Assembly (NCBI RefSeq): GCF_001652915.1
Contig: NZ_BBQI01000065.1
Coordinates: forward strand, 1-64,000
Source: Cupriavidus sp. D384
GTDB taxonomy: Bacteria > Pseudomonadota > Gammaproteobacteria > Burkholderiales > Burkholderiaceae
DNA: 64,000 bases
Direction: 5' to 3'
How positions within the stretch are numbered: position 1 is the first letter of the stretch; the number at the start of each line of letters is the position of its first letter. Shown here one piece after another: positions 38,051 to 46,599 of this stretch. Both the position numbers and the translations under genes were made by a program. The notes under the pieces are model-generated. The model worked only from the letters and a program-made list of their open reading frames with translations. It was not told the DNA's origin and ran no database searches.

Positions 38051-38680
38051 ATGAACCGTTACGCAATCCTTCCCGCCGCCATCATCGCGCCGATCGCCGC
38101 GGTGGTTGTCATGTCTGCCGCGCATGCGCAGGTCAACACCAGCGCCGCGCCGGACAAGCTCGTGCAGTCCGCCGTCGAAGGCGTGATCACGAAGATCAAG
38201 TCCGATCCTGAAACCCGCGCCGGCGACCTTGCAAAAATTACCGCCGTGGTCCAGCGCGAATTCCTGCCCTATACCGATTTTGGCCGTACCACGCGGCTGG
38301 CGGTAGGCAATGCATGGAAACAGGCCACTCCAGAGCAGCAAAAAACGCTCCAGGAACAGTTCACGGCACTGCTGGTGCGCAGCTATGCCGTGTCGCTGTC
38401 GCAACTGCGCGAGCAAAGCCCGAAGTTCTCGTACAAGCCGGCCAAGTCTGGCAATAACGCCAATGACGCGGTCGTGGCCACGCGCGTCATGAACAACGGC
38501 GATGAAATGCTGATCGACTACCGGCTGCAGAAGGGCAGCGACGGCTGGAAGATCTACGACATCAACATGATGGGCGCGTGGCTGATCGAGGTGTATCGCA
38601 AGCAGTTCGCGGACATCGTGGCGCGCGACGGCATCGACGGGTTGATCAAGTACCTGAACAGTCACAACGCGCGCGCATAG
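38051..38680 (+). CDS. hpnM: HpnM, MlaC/Ttg2D-like periplasmic lipid carrier
   Basis: A 209-residue periplasmic protein with signal peptide (cleavage after AAHA). MlaC/toluene-tolerance fold: LVQSAVEGVITKIK, FLPYTDFGRTTRLAVGNAWKQATPEQQ, and MLIDYRLQKGSDGWKIYDINMMGAWLIEVYRKQF. In hopanoid clusters this family member is named HpnM; a general MlaC role cannot be excluded, since mlaA is also here. A -10-like TATACT is at 38005-38010. Two terminators follow the gene. Confidence 0.85.
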   Translation: MNRYAILPAAIIAPIAAVVVMSAAHAQVNTSAAPDKLVQSAVEGVITKIKSDPETRAGDLAKITAVVQREFLPYTDFGRTTRLAVGNAWKQATPEQQKTLQEQFTALLVRSYAVSLSQLREQSPKFSYKPAKSGNNANDAVVATRVMNNGDEMLIDYRLQKGSDGWKIYDINMMGAWLIEVYRKQFADIVARDGIDGLIKYLNSHNARA

Positions 38681-38696
38681 CCAAGGCGCCAGCCAT

Positions 38697-38732
38697 AAAA
38701 AAACCGGGTCTGGTCGCCCAGTCCCGGTTTTT
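38697..38732. terminator. bidirectional terminator after hpnM
   Basis: AAACCGGG (38701-38708) pairs with CCCGGTTT (38723-38730), with A-run on the left and T-run on the right, so it can act on both strands between convergent hpnM and hpnH. Confidence 0.8.
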
Positions 38733-38736
38733 CATC

Positions 38737-38771
38737 AAACGGCCGTCGATCGTGATCGAACGGCCGTTTTT
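38737..38771. terminator. second bidirectional terminator between hpnM and hpnH
   Basis: AAACGGCCG (38737-38745) pairs with CGGCCGTTT (38761-38769); an inner TCGATC/GATCGA stem extends it, and A and T runs flank it. It ends 9 nt before the hpnH stop. Confidence 0.85.
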
Positions 38772-38779
38772 CATGGTGC

Positions 38780-39946
38780 TCAGTGAACCTGTGCGGCCTG
38801 CACGGCCTCGGCGCGGCTGCCCTGCGCCTTCTTCAGGTTGCCGATTTCTGCCAGCTTGATCTCCACGTGCTGCGAGAACACGTATTCGGCAGGGCGCTGC
38901 TTGTCCAGCGGGATGTCCGGGGCCATCGGGCCGTCGGTCTTCACGCCACGCAGGCTCACGCCCAGTGCCTTGAGCGGGTGCGAGAACGTGTCGGCCACGG
39001 CGGTTGCCTCGAAACCGCTGTGCACCATGCAGTTTGCGCACTTTTCGTAATTGCCAACGCCGTAGGCGTCCCAGTCGGTGCCTTCCATCAGTTCCTTGAA
39101 GGTCTTCACGTAGCCTTCGCCGACCAGGTAGCACGGACGCTGCCAGCCGAACACGGTACGTGCCGGGTTGCCCCACGGCGTGCACTTGTAGGTCTGGTTG
39201 CCGGCCAGGAAGTCCAGGAACATCGTCGACTGGCTGAACGCCCACTTCTTGCCGGCGTTGCCGCGCGCCAGGATGTCGCGGAACAGTTGCTTGGTCTTGC
39301 CGCGGTGCAGGAAGTGCTGCTGGTCCGGGGCGCGCTCGTAGGCATAGCCCGGCGACACCGTGATGCCGTCCACGCCCATTGCCTTGACCGAGTCGAAGAA
39401 CTGGGCCACGCGATCCGGCTTGGCGTCGTTGAACAGCGTGCAGTTGATGTTCACGCGGAAGCCACGTTCCTTGGCCATGCGGATGGCTTCGACGCAGCGG
39501 TCGTACACGCCTTCCTGGTTCACCGAGTGGTCGTGCATCTCGCGGTCGCCGTCCAGGTGGATCGACCATACGAAATACGGGCTCGGCTGGTACTGGTCAA
39601 TCTTCTTTTCCAGCAGCAGGGCGTTGGTGCACAGGTAGACGAAACGCTTGCGGGCGATGATGCCACGCACGATTTCCGGCATGTCCTTGTGCAGCAGCGG
39701 CTCGCCGCCGGCGATCGACACCACCGGTGCGCCGCATTCGTCGACCGCTTCCAGGCATTCCGCCACCGACAGGCGCTGGTTCAGAATGGGGTCCGGATAG
39801 TCGATCTTGCCGCAGCCCGAGCAGGCCAGGTTGCAGCGGAACAGGGGTTCGAGCATCAGGGCCAGCGGGTAGCGCTTTTGCCCGGACAGATGCTTGCGTG
39901 CGATGTAGGCGCCTACGCGGGCAACCTGGAGAAACGGAATGGCCAA
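38780..39946 (-). CDS. hpnH: HpnH, radical SAM adenosylhopane synthase
   Basis: A 388-residue radical SAM protein with the cluster motif C38-x3-C42-x2-C45 and the SIAGGEPLLHKDMPEI SAM-binding segment. HpnH adds the 5'-deoxyadenosyl group to diploptene to give adenosylhopane, the first step of side-chain extension. C-terminal region contains further cysteines (KCTPWG, KCANCMVH). Lies 33 nt downstream of ispH on the same strand, so the two are probably co-transcribed. Confidence 0.95.
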   Translation of the reverse strand: MAIPFLQVARVGAYIARKHLSGQKRYPLALMLEPLFRCNLACSGCGKIDYPDPILNQRLSVAECLEAVDECGAPVVSIAGGEPLLHKDMPEIVRGIIARKRFVYLCTNALLLEKKIDQYQPSPYFVWSIHLDGDREMHDHSVNQEGVYDRCVEAIRMAKERGFRVNINCTLFNDAKPDRVAQFFDSVKAMGVDGITVSPGYAYERAPDQQHFLHRGKTKQLFRDILARGNAGKKWAFSQSTMFLDFLAGNQTYKCTPWGNPARTVFGWQRPCYLVGEGYVKTFKELMEGTDWDAYGVGNYEKCANCMVHSGFEATAVADTFSHPLKALGVSLRGVKTDGPMAPDIPLDKQRPAEYVFSQHVEIKLAEIGNLKKAQGSRAEAVQAAQVH

Positions 39947-39979
39947 GGGGGTGCTTCCTGTCAGGTTCAGTGTGCCGGT

Positions 39980-40978
39980 TCAGCCGGCCGCCGTATGGTC
40001 GGCAAGCTGGGCGTCACTGATATCAGTTGTTCTTCTGGCCCCTGGGGCCAGCGTTGCATCGGCTAGTTCAGCCGGCAGGCGGAATTCGGCATGTTCCTCG
40101 ATGCCTTCCATGACCGATACGTGGATCGGACCAAGGCGTCGCAGGGCGGCAATGACGTCTTCCACCATGTCTTCGGGTGCCGAAGCACCCGCGGTAATGC
40201 CAACCACTCCGGCATTGCGGACCCACGCCGGGTCCAGTTCGCTGCCATCGGCAACCAGGTAGCTCGGCACGCCACTTTCCGTGCCGATTTCGCGCAGCCG
40301 GTTCGAATTCGAACTGTTGGTGGCCCCGATCACGAGAATGACATCCACGCGCGCGGATAATTCCCTCACTGCACTTTGCCGATTTTGCGTGGCATAGCAG
40401 ATATCGCGCGTGCTGGGCCCCACCAGATCGGAAAATCGACAGTGGAGCGCCGCAATGATATTACGGGTGTCGTCTACCGACAACGTGGTCTGGGTGATAT
40501 ATGCCACAGGTGCGTCGGCCGGCAGCTCCAGCCGGGCCACTTCGGCCTCGTCCTGCACCAGCAGCACCTTGCCCGGAATCTGCCCCATCGTGCCTTCCAC
40601 CTCGGGATGGCCGGCGTGGCCGATCAGCACCACGTGGCGCCCGGCGGCCGCGTACTGGCGGCCCTGGTTGTGTACCTTGATGACCAGCGGGCAGGTGGCA
40701 TCGATCGCGTGCAGTTCTCGGCGCTGTGCTTCATCGATCACACTGCGCGAGACGCCGTGGGCGCTGAAAATGGTGACTGCATCACCCGGCACCTCGTCGA
40801 GTTCTTCGACGAAGCGCGCGCCCTTCTGCCGCAAGGACTCCACGACATGCTTGTTGTGCACGATCTCGTGGCGGACATACACGGGGGCGCCATGTTTGAT
40901 CAGGGCTCGGTCGACGATTTCAATCGCTCTGACGACGCCGGCGCAAAAGCCCCTGGGTTGGGCGAGTATCACCTGCAT
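39980..40978 (-). CDS. ispH: IspH (4-hydroxy-3-methylbut-2-enyl diphosphate reductase)
   Basis: A 332-residue [4Fe-4S] enzyme making IPP and DMAPP in the last MEP-pathway step. The three cluster cysteines are in RGFCAGV (C12), TCPLVIKVH and [14 protein letters not shown] and [10 protein letters not shown] substrate segments are present. It is upstream of hpnH, so isoprenoid precursor supply is tied to hopanoid synthesis. The organism may hold a second ispH elsewhere (not visible). A TATATAGTACC stretch near 41055-41080 on the minus strand may contain its -10. Confidence 0.95.
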   Translation of the reverse strand: MQVILAQPRGFCAGVVRAIEIVDRALIKHGAPVYVRHEIVHNKHVVESLRQKGARFVEELDEVPGDAVTIFSAHGVSRSVIDEAQRRELHAIDATCPLVIKVHNQGRQYAAAGRHVVLIGHAGHPEVEGTMGQIPGKVLLVQDEAEVARLELPADAPVAYITQTTLSVDDTRNIIAALHCRFSDLVGPSTRDICYATQNRQSAVRELSARVDVILVIGATNSSNSNRLREIGTESGVPSYLVADGSELDPAWVRNAGVVGITAGASAPEDMVEDVIAALRRLGPIHVSVMEGIEEHAEFRLPAELADATLAPGARRTTDISDAQLADHTAAG

Positions 40979-41222
40979 CGAGACGGCCCCCCGACCCTCT
41001 TGTGAAGATTCGAAGACATCAGTTATTTTGGTATTCCGGCATCACTTTTCCGGTTCACGGTAGGTACTATATACCGGGTCGGATTTTCATGCCGCCGCGT
41101 TGGCCGAGGCCAACAGCGTCATTCCGGTGAAAATGCGGCCCTCTGCACTGGTATAAAGGCGGATTCTCGTTCAACGCGTCCGCAACGCCCATAGGGGATT
41201 TGAAATTCACAATTGCATTCTC

Positions 41223-42197
41223 GTGACAGGGGCCTCGGGCTTCCTGGGTTCTTCGGTCATGCGCCAGGCGCTGGAGCGCGGTTTCCAGGTGCGGGTACTG
41301 GTGCGCGCCACCAGTCCGCGTGCCAACCTGGCTGGCCTGCCGGTAGAGGTGGTGGAGGGCGACATGCGCGATCCGGCATCGATGGCGCGCGCCATGGCCG
41401 GCGTCCGCTATCTGTTCCACGTGGCGGCCGATTACCGCCTGTGGGCGCCTGATCCCGAGGAAATCGTCCGTTCCAATGTGGACGGCACGGTCACGACGAT
41501 GCACGCTGCCCGCGACGCCGGTGTCGAGCGCATTGTCTATACCAGCAGCGTGGCGACGCTTCGGGTGGCCGGCGCGACGGGGCCGGTGGACGAAACTGCC
41601 GCCATGGCCGGGCACGAGGCCATTGGCGCCTACAAGCGCAGCAAGGTGCTGGCCGAGCGCGAGGTGGAACGCCTGGTGGCCGAGGGGCTGCCCGCCGTGA
41701 TCGTGAATCCGTCCACGCCAATCGGGCCACGTGATGTCAGGCCCACCCCTACGGGCCGGATCATCGTCGAGGCGGCCACCGGCAAGATCCCCGCGTTCGT
41801 CGATACGGGCCTGAACCTGGCCCATGTGGACGATGTGGCGAACGGTCATTTCCTGGCGCTGGACAAAGGCAGGATCGGTGAGCGCTACATTCTGGGCGGG
41901 CAGGATGTGCTGCTGCGCCAGATGCTGGCGGACATTGCGGGCATGGCCGGGCGCAAGGCGCCGACGATCGAATTGCCGCGCTGGCCGCTGTACCCGATTG
42001 CCCGGGTGGCCGAAGCCGTCGCCCAGTTCACGAAAAAAGAACCTTTCGTGACCGTTGACGGCCTGAAGATGTCGCAATACCGGATGTTCTTTACGTCGGC
42101 CAAGGCCGAGCGCGAACTGGGTTACACGGCGCGTCCGTACCAGGAAGCGCTGCGCGATGCGCTGAACTGGTTCCGCGATAACGGCTACCTGAAGTAG
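41223..42197 (+). CDS. hpnA: HpnA, hopanoid-associated NAD-dependent epimerase/dehydratase
   Basis: An SDR-family protein of 324 residues from the GTG at 41223. Rossmann motif TGASGFLGS, catalytic YKRSK (Tyr-x3-Lys), Thr-Ser-Ser at YTSSVATL. HpnA is a sugar epimerase/dehydratase-type hopanoid accessory protein. Start is problematic: beginning at 41223 deletes the first beta strand (homologues start with ILVTGASGF), yet the open frame upstream to the stop at 41154 has no ATG, GTG, TTG or CTG. An ATT at 41205, 6 nt after AGGGGA, would give HNCILVTGASGF and restore the strand. Faces hpnB convergently. Confidence 0.88.
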   Translation: MTGASGFLGSSVMRQALERGFQVRVLVRATSPRANLAGLPVEVVEGDMRDPASMARAMAGVRYLFHVAADYRLWAPDPEEIVRSNVDGTVTTMHAARDAGVERIVYTSSVATLRVAGATGPVDETAAMAGHEAIGAYKRSKVLAEREVERLVAEGLPAVIVNPSTPIGPRDVRPTPTGRIIVEAATGKIPAFVDTGLNLAHVDDVANGHFLALDKGRIGERYILGGQDVLLRQMLADIAGMAGRKAPTIELPRWPLYPIARVAEAVAQFTKKEPFVTVDGLKMSQYRMFFTSAKAERELGYTARPYQEALRDALNWFRDNGYLK

Positions 42198-42199
42198 CA

Positions 42200-42241
42200 G
42201 ATCGCCAGCCGGGCCAGAGGTGGCCCAGCCTCCGGGCGATC
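42200..42241. terminator. long hairpin between convergent hpnA and hpnB
   Basis: GATCGCC (42200-42206) pairs with GGCGATC (42235-42241) and an inner GGGCCA (42211-42216) with TGGCCC (42221-42226). No T-tract on either side; likely a shared 3' end structure. Confidence 0.45.
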
Positions 42242-43385
42242 AGGGGCGGACTGGCGCCTGGCTGCGGCCCTTCCACTGGCCGCCCCGGCGCAGATAGAAG
42301 CGGCGCGCAGAATCGAGCGTGGCGCCCAGATAGAACAGGGCCGTCAGCGGCAGCAGCGGTGCCAGCCATGCAGGTTGCCGGTATTCGCGCAGCATCGGGC
42401 GGTAGCTGATTGCCATCAGGATCCACGCCAGCCAGGCCGGCCATGCCGCCGCGCCCCCTGCCAGCGCCAGCACCGGCGGCGCCAGATACGTCAGGATCAT
42501 GCCCAGCGTGGCGCCCGCCAGCATCAGCGGCGAGTAGTGCAGCTGCGTGTAGGCGCTGCGCGCAATCATGTTCCACAGGCTCTGCCAGTCGTCGTACGGA
42601 CGCAGCGACACGCTGTCGTCGGCCAGATCCAGCCGGATCGAGCCGCCCGCCTTGATCTTCGCCGCCAGGCTGCAATCGTCGATCAACTCCCCCCGAATGG
42701 CCGCGAACCCGCCAATGCGGGCCAGAGCCGAGCGGCGCGCCAGCATGCAGCCGCCGGCCGCGCCCGCCACCTTGCTGCGCGGGTCGGCCACGCTCTTGAA
42801 CGGGTAGAGTTTGGCGAAGTAGAAGACAAAAGCCGGCACGATCATGCGCTCCCACCACGATTCGCAGCGCAGCCGCACCATCAGCGACGTGAGGTCGCGC
42901 TGCTCGTGCTCGGCGCGGGCCACGAGTTCGCGGATGGTCTGCGGGCCGTGCCAGATATCGGCGTCGGTCAGGAACACGAACGCGGCGTCGGGCATGCGCT
43001 GGTCTGCGGCTGCCAGCCCCTCGGACTGGGCCCAGACCTTGCCGCTCCAGCCAGCCGGCAGGTCGCGTGCGCCGATCACGGTCAGCGCGTCGCCCTTGCC
43101 GATGGAAACGGCGGCAGCACGGGCGATATCGGCCGTGCCATCGGTGCTGTGGTCGTCCACCACCACCAGTTGCAACCGGCCGGGATATTGCTGGCTCAGT
43201 ACGCCGGTCACGGCCCGGGCAATCACGTCGGCCTCGTCACGGGCAGGAATCACGCCGATCACGGGCGGCCAGTCGGCCAGTTGAGGGGAGGGCGCAGGCT
43301 TGCGCACACGCCAGAAGCCGGCGCGGGCGAAAACCAGCACGCACCAGACCACCAGGGTCAGCAGGGACAATCCAAACAGCAGCAT
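42240..43385 (-). CDS. hpnB: HpnB, hopanoid-associated family 2 glycosyltransferase
   Basis: A 381-residue membrane GT2 glycosyltransferase: N-terminal helix, VIGVIPARDEADVIARAV, VVVDDHSTDGT, the metal-binding LTDADI motif, SWWERMIVP..FFYFAKLYPF-like amphipathic segments, a DDWQSLW motif in the QxxRW position, and three C-terminal helices. HpnB is assigned to hopanoid head-group glycosylation. Its ATG lies 5 nt after the stop of the ferritin-like gene, so translation is probably coupled. Confidence 0.92.
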   Translation of the reverse strand: MLLFGLSLLTLVVWCVLVFARAGFWRVRKPAPSPQLADWPPVIGVIPARDEADVIARAVTGVLSQQYPGRLQLVVVDDHSTDGTADIARAAAVSIGKGDALTVIGARDLPAGWSGKVWAQSEGLAAADQRMPDAAFVFLTDADIWHGPQTIRELVARAEHEQRDLTSLMVRLRCESWWERMIVPAFVFYFAKLYPFKSVADPRSKVAGAAGGCMLARRSALARIGGFAAIRGELIDDCSLAAKIKAGGSIRLDLADDSVSLRPYDDWQSLWNMIARSAYTQLHYSPLMLAGATLGMILTYLAPPVLALAGGAAAWPAWLAWILMAISYRPMLREYRQPAWLAPLLPLTALFYLGATLDSARRFYLRRGGQWKGRSQAPVRP

Positions 43386-43390
43386 GGGTC

Positions 43391-44395
43391 TTATTTGATG
43401 AATCGGCGCGCCAGGCGAGCCAGCCTGGGCACGGTGGTTGGCCGGACAAGGCGCGCATCATACCCCGCCATGCGCCGTTCGTTCTCGGCCAGGCACAGGT
43501 CGATCATGGCGCCTGCGGACAACGTCTGGCCCAGCGAGCCAGCCGCGTTCATCGGAAAGTTGGCGTCCTGCGCGGTGCCGTCGGCCTTGACGTCGATGCC
43601 CTTCGCCAGCCCGATGCGCTCGCGGATCAGGAACAGCCAGACACGCATGACCTTGAGCGCGAAGCCCGGCCGGCGCCACCAGGGCAGGCTGGCGCGATAC
43701 CACGCCACCCAGTTGGCAAAAAACAGGATATGGCGGCCTTCCTCCTGGATTACCGGCTCGAAGGTTTCCACGAGTTCGGCTGGAAAGAAGCCCGAGTCCC
43801 TGGCGGCCGTGAACAGGCCGAACGCGGCAAAGCTGTCGATGCACTCGCTGTAGCCGGTGACCAGCCAGCCCCATTCCGCATCGGCCGGCGGCAGGTATTC
43901 AGGTTCCGGCGCCAGCGTGATGCCGTACGCCTGCACCAGCTTCGACAGCACCACCTTGTGGCGCGCTTCCTCGTCGCCGTCCATTTCCAGTGCGCTGCGC
44001 AGCAGGGCATCCTTCTGGCGGGCGGCAAAGCTGTGCACCCGAACCGAGGCGCGCCCTTCGGTCTGCACGGCGATATCCCAGATTGGCAGCGAGGTCACGC
44101 GCCTGAGCGCGTCGGGTGACAGTGTCGGCCAGTCGATGACCGACGGTTTATAGGGGTTGTGGGTCTGCAGCAGCATGTTGCAGAACATGCGCAGATGCTC
44201 GGCGGAGCCGATGCGCACCGGTCCGTCGAGCGGATCCGTCCAGTTGCGCATGGCATGGTCGGCCTGTTCGATGGCCGTGCGGGCCACGGTGGCGGCCACG
44301 GCGGCGGCGCGGGCCTCGCTGGTTTCCGGGATCGACTGGGGGCGGGCAACGGTCAAGCCGTCTACCTCGCCTTCGATTTCGAATGCTTTCTTCAT
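43391..44395 (-). CDS. ferritin-like diiron protein upstream of hpnB
   Basis: A 334-residue mostly helical protein with two E-x2-H motifs, E143-A-R-H146 and E219-G-R-H222, plus E184 in a conserved GYSECIDSF helix: the spacing of a four-helix-bundle carboxylate-bridged diiron site. No signal peptide or firm membrane helix. GGAG 6 nt before the ATG sets the start. Stop codon is 5 nt before hpnB, so it belongs to the hopanoid operon by position. Diiron proteins of this type are oxygenases, desaturases or ferritin relatives; an oxidative step on hopanoid or its head group is a reasonable guess but not shown. Confidence 0.78.
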   Translation of the reverse strand: MKKAFEIEGEVDGLTVARPQSIPETSEARAAAVAATVARTAIEQADHAMRNWTDPLDGPVRIGSAEHLRMFCNMLLQTHNPYKPSVIDWPTLSPDALRRVTSLPIWDIAVQTEGRASVRVHSFAARQKDALLRSALEMDGDEEARHKVVLSKLVQAYGITLAPEPEYLPPADAEWGWLVTGYSECIDSFAAFGLFTAARDSGFFPAELVETFEPVIQEEGRHILFFANWVAWYRASLPWWRRPGFALKVMRVWLFLIRERIGLAKGIDVKADGTAQDANFPMNAAGSLGQTLSAGAMIDLCLAENERRMAGYDARLVRPTTVPRLARLARRFIK

Positions 44396-44571
44396 CGGCG
44401 CTCCGGGCAGGGATAGCGGCAGTCATTGTATCCAGCCGGAGCCGTTGGTGCAGGATTGTGTCGAAAAAGACAGTCCAGCCGGAAAGCCAGTCGGCAAACC
44501 GGCATGCGCAGGCCGGCGCTGCACTATGCGATGCGCCGGGTCCGGGGCTGTCCTTCGATGATGGGGGCCGC

Positions 44572-44853
44572 TCAGCGTGCGCGTGCGTGATGCGCGCGTT
44601 GCGGGCCCGGAGGTTGGGGATGCCAGTCCTGTGCAATGTCAGGGAAGACGTCGCACTCGCCACGCACGATGTTCTCGATCGTGGCGCAAATCCCCTCGGT
44701 GCCACGCGGCCCCACGCAGACCAGGCTGCGCGGGGTGTCCGAATGGGCCGGAATGGCATAAACATGCATCCCCTCGCGATACAGGGGATGCTGGGTCAGC
44801 CGCTCGTTCAGGATTTCGACAAAGCGGCTGGGGCTGACGGTCGGCTTGTCCAT
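44572..44853 (-). CDS. small uncharacterised protein
   Basis: A 93-residue acidic-to-neutral protein I do not recognise. It shows an amphipathic N-terminal helix (SRFVEILNERLTQHP), a beta-like central part (GMHVYAIPAHSDTPRSLVCVGPRG) and a second helix (EGICATIENIVRGEC), with a disordered Pro/Arg/His tail. No signal peptide or membrane segment. Coding is supported by sensible codon use and a compact fold-like pattern. 176 nt upstream of the ferritin-like gene on the same strand. Confidence 0.55.
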   Translation of the reverse strand: MDKPTVSPSRFVEILNERLTQHPLYREGMHVYAIPAHSDTPRSLVCVGPRGTEGICATIENIVRGECDVFPDIAQDWHPQPPGPQRAHHARAR

Positions 44854-44993
44854 CGCTTTTCTCCCTACGGGTTTTCAGCCTATGGCGGGCGCCGGCCATG
44901 TTCAAGGGGCGCAGAGGTGCTTCAAGCGCTCATTCGGTCTCATCGTCACGCAATGTCACGCAAATTCACGCATTGCAACCATTGGTTTGGCGC

Positions 44994-45254
44994 TCAGTGG
45001 GTCAATCTGGCGCCGGTAACTTCACTTGCGGTGCGTGGGCCATCGAGCATGCCATTGCCGGCGGCCCAGCAGGCGGCTTCGGCTTCGGCGTGCGACGGGT
45101 AGTCGGTCTGGGCCTCGATGGTGCTGTCGCAATCGGCGCCGCCGCATTTTTCCTCGACGACGATTCGCCAGGTATAGCGTCCTGGCGGGTCTTCCATGAC
45201 ATGCATGACCAGGGTGCGGCGCTGGTCGGACAGGGACATCGGATGGGTCTGCAT
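44994..45254 (-). CDS. small uncharacterised cysteine-containing protein
   Basis: An 86-residue protein. The start at 45254 is set by AAGGGAG 7 nt upstream. Beta-rich middle (RRTLVMHVMEDPPGRYTWRIVVEEKCGGADCD) followed by a helix (SHAEAEAACWAAGNGML); three cysteines, no export signal. I do not recognise the family. It is divergent from the AGE-family gene, with about 200 nt between starts. Confidence 0.55.
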   Translation of the reverse strand: MQTHPMSLSDQRRTLVMHVMEDPPGRYTWRIVVEEKCGGADCDSTIEAQTDYPSHAEAEAACWAAGNGMLDGPRTASEVTGARLTH

Positions 45255-45453
45255 GGCGGTACTCCCTTGATTCTCCACAGGGCGGCGGCCCCGGTGGACT
45301 TTCAACATAGCACCGGCTCGCGGCATTTCCAGCAGGAATTGATGCGGTGCGGCGTCGGCGGCCTATGCTGGGGGCATCGGTCCTGATATCGTGTGCGGCC
45401 TTGGGTTCCTGGGAGCAAAGCCGCCCCCGGGGACGGAAGACCGGACCACTGCC

Positions 45454-46575
45454 ATGCCTGTTTCCACGACCCTTACCGACCGCATTGCCGCGCTGCTGGC
45501 GCATTTCGACACCGCCGTCCTGCCGGCCTGGACCGGGCGGGGCTGGAATCCGTCGATGGAACTTGCGCATGAGGCGCTGGACGGCGTGTCCGGCCTGCCG
45601 CTGCCCGACAAGCGCTACCGCGCCATGGCCTGCGCGCGCCAGCTCTATGTCTTTGCGACGATGGGCAACGTGCCGCACGCGGCCACGCTGTTGAACTCGC
45701 TGTTTCGCCATTTTGGCGATGGCGCCGGTGGTTGGATCTACAGCATCGATGCGCAGGGGGCCCCGCTGGATACCACGCGCGACCTCTACACCCACGCCTT
45801 CGTGGTCTTCGCCTGCGCACATTACTACCGCGCCAGCGGCGACGCGGCGGCGCTGGAGGCCATGCAGCGCACCATCGCCGTGATCGAGGCGCGTTTTGCC
45901 GACGGCAACGGTCTCTATCACGCGGCATTGGCCCAGAATTTCGGGCCGAACGCGAGCGGGGTCCAGCAGAATCCGATCATGCATCTGACCGAGGCCTACC
46001 TGGTGGCGCTGGAGGTGACCGGCGATGCCTGGATGGCGCAGCGGCTGAAGACGCTGGCCGACGCCGTCCACGCCAGTTTTGTCGACCCGGCGGACGGTTG
46101 CGTTGCCGAACTGCCGCAGGGCACGGTGGGCAACCGGATCGAGCCCGGCCACCAGTTCGAATGGTATTCGCTGGTCATGACGGCCCCGGCGCTGTTTGCC
46201 GACGGCCCGCTGGCCGCGTCGTTGCCGCAGGCGTTTGCGTTTGCCCGCCGCCATGGCGTGGCCGACGACACCTTTGGTGTGTGTGCCGCGCTGGACGGGC
46301 AGGGCGCGGTGCAGGACGCCACGCAGCGCATCTGGGCCCAGACCGAGTTCGCACGGGCGCTGATGGTCAGGGCTTCGGTCGACAACGATGCGGCGGCGCT
46401 GACCGAACTGGAAACCTGGATCGACCGATTCCGCGCCCGGTTCCTGCATGCTGGCGGGTGGCACGAGTGCCTGGCGCCGGACGGCGCCGTGGTGCGCGCC
46501 GAAATGCCTTCGACCACGCCATATCACCTGCTGACGTCGTGGCAGGCGCTTCGCACGTTGCTGCCGGGAGGCTAG
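45454..46575 (+). CDS. AGE-family sugar epimerase/isomerase
   Basis: A 373-residue (alpha/alpha)6-barrel protein of the N-acylglucosamine 2-epimerase family, which interconverts hexoses such as mannose/fructose or epimerises sugars at C2. Family signs: TRDLYTHAFVVFACAHYYRASGD, QNPIMHLTEAYLVALEVTGD, and RIEPGHQFEWYSLV with catalytic-type histidines, plus AQTEFARAL near the end. ATG 45454 aligns with family starts; the frame opens at 45391. Substrate unknown. It converges on a LysR gene 24 nt downstream. Confidence 0.85.
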   Translation: MPVSTTLTDRIAALLAHFDTAVLPAWTGRGWNPSMELAHEALDGVSGLPLPDKRYRAMACARQLYVFATMGNVPHAATLLNSLFRHFGDGAGGWIYSIDAQGAPLDTTRDLYTHAFVVFACAHYYRASGDAAALEAMQRTIAVIEARFADGNGLYHAALAQNFGPNASGVQQNPIMHLTEAYLVALEVTGDAWMAQRLKTLADAVHASFVDPADGCVAELPQGTVGNRIEPGHQFEWYSLVMTAPALFADGPLAASLPQAFAFARRHGVADDTFGVCAALDGQGAVQDATQRIWAQTEFARALMVRASVDNDAAALTELETWIDRFRARFLHAGGWHECLAPDGAVVRAEMPSTTPYHLLTSWQALRTLLPGG

Positions 46576-46599
46576 GGCGTCTTCCGGGCGTTTGACGAC

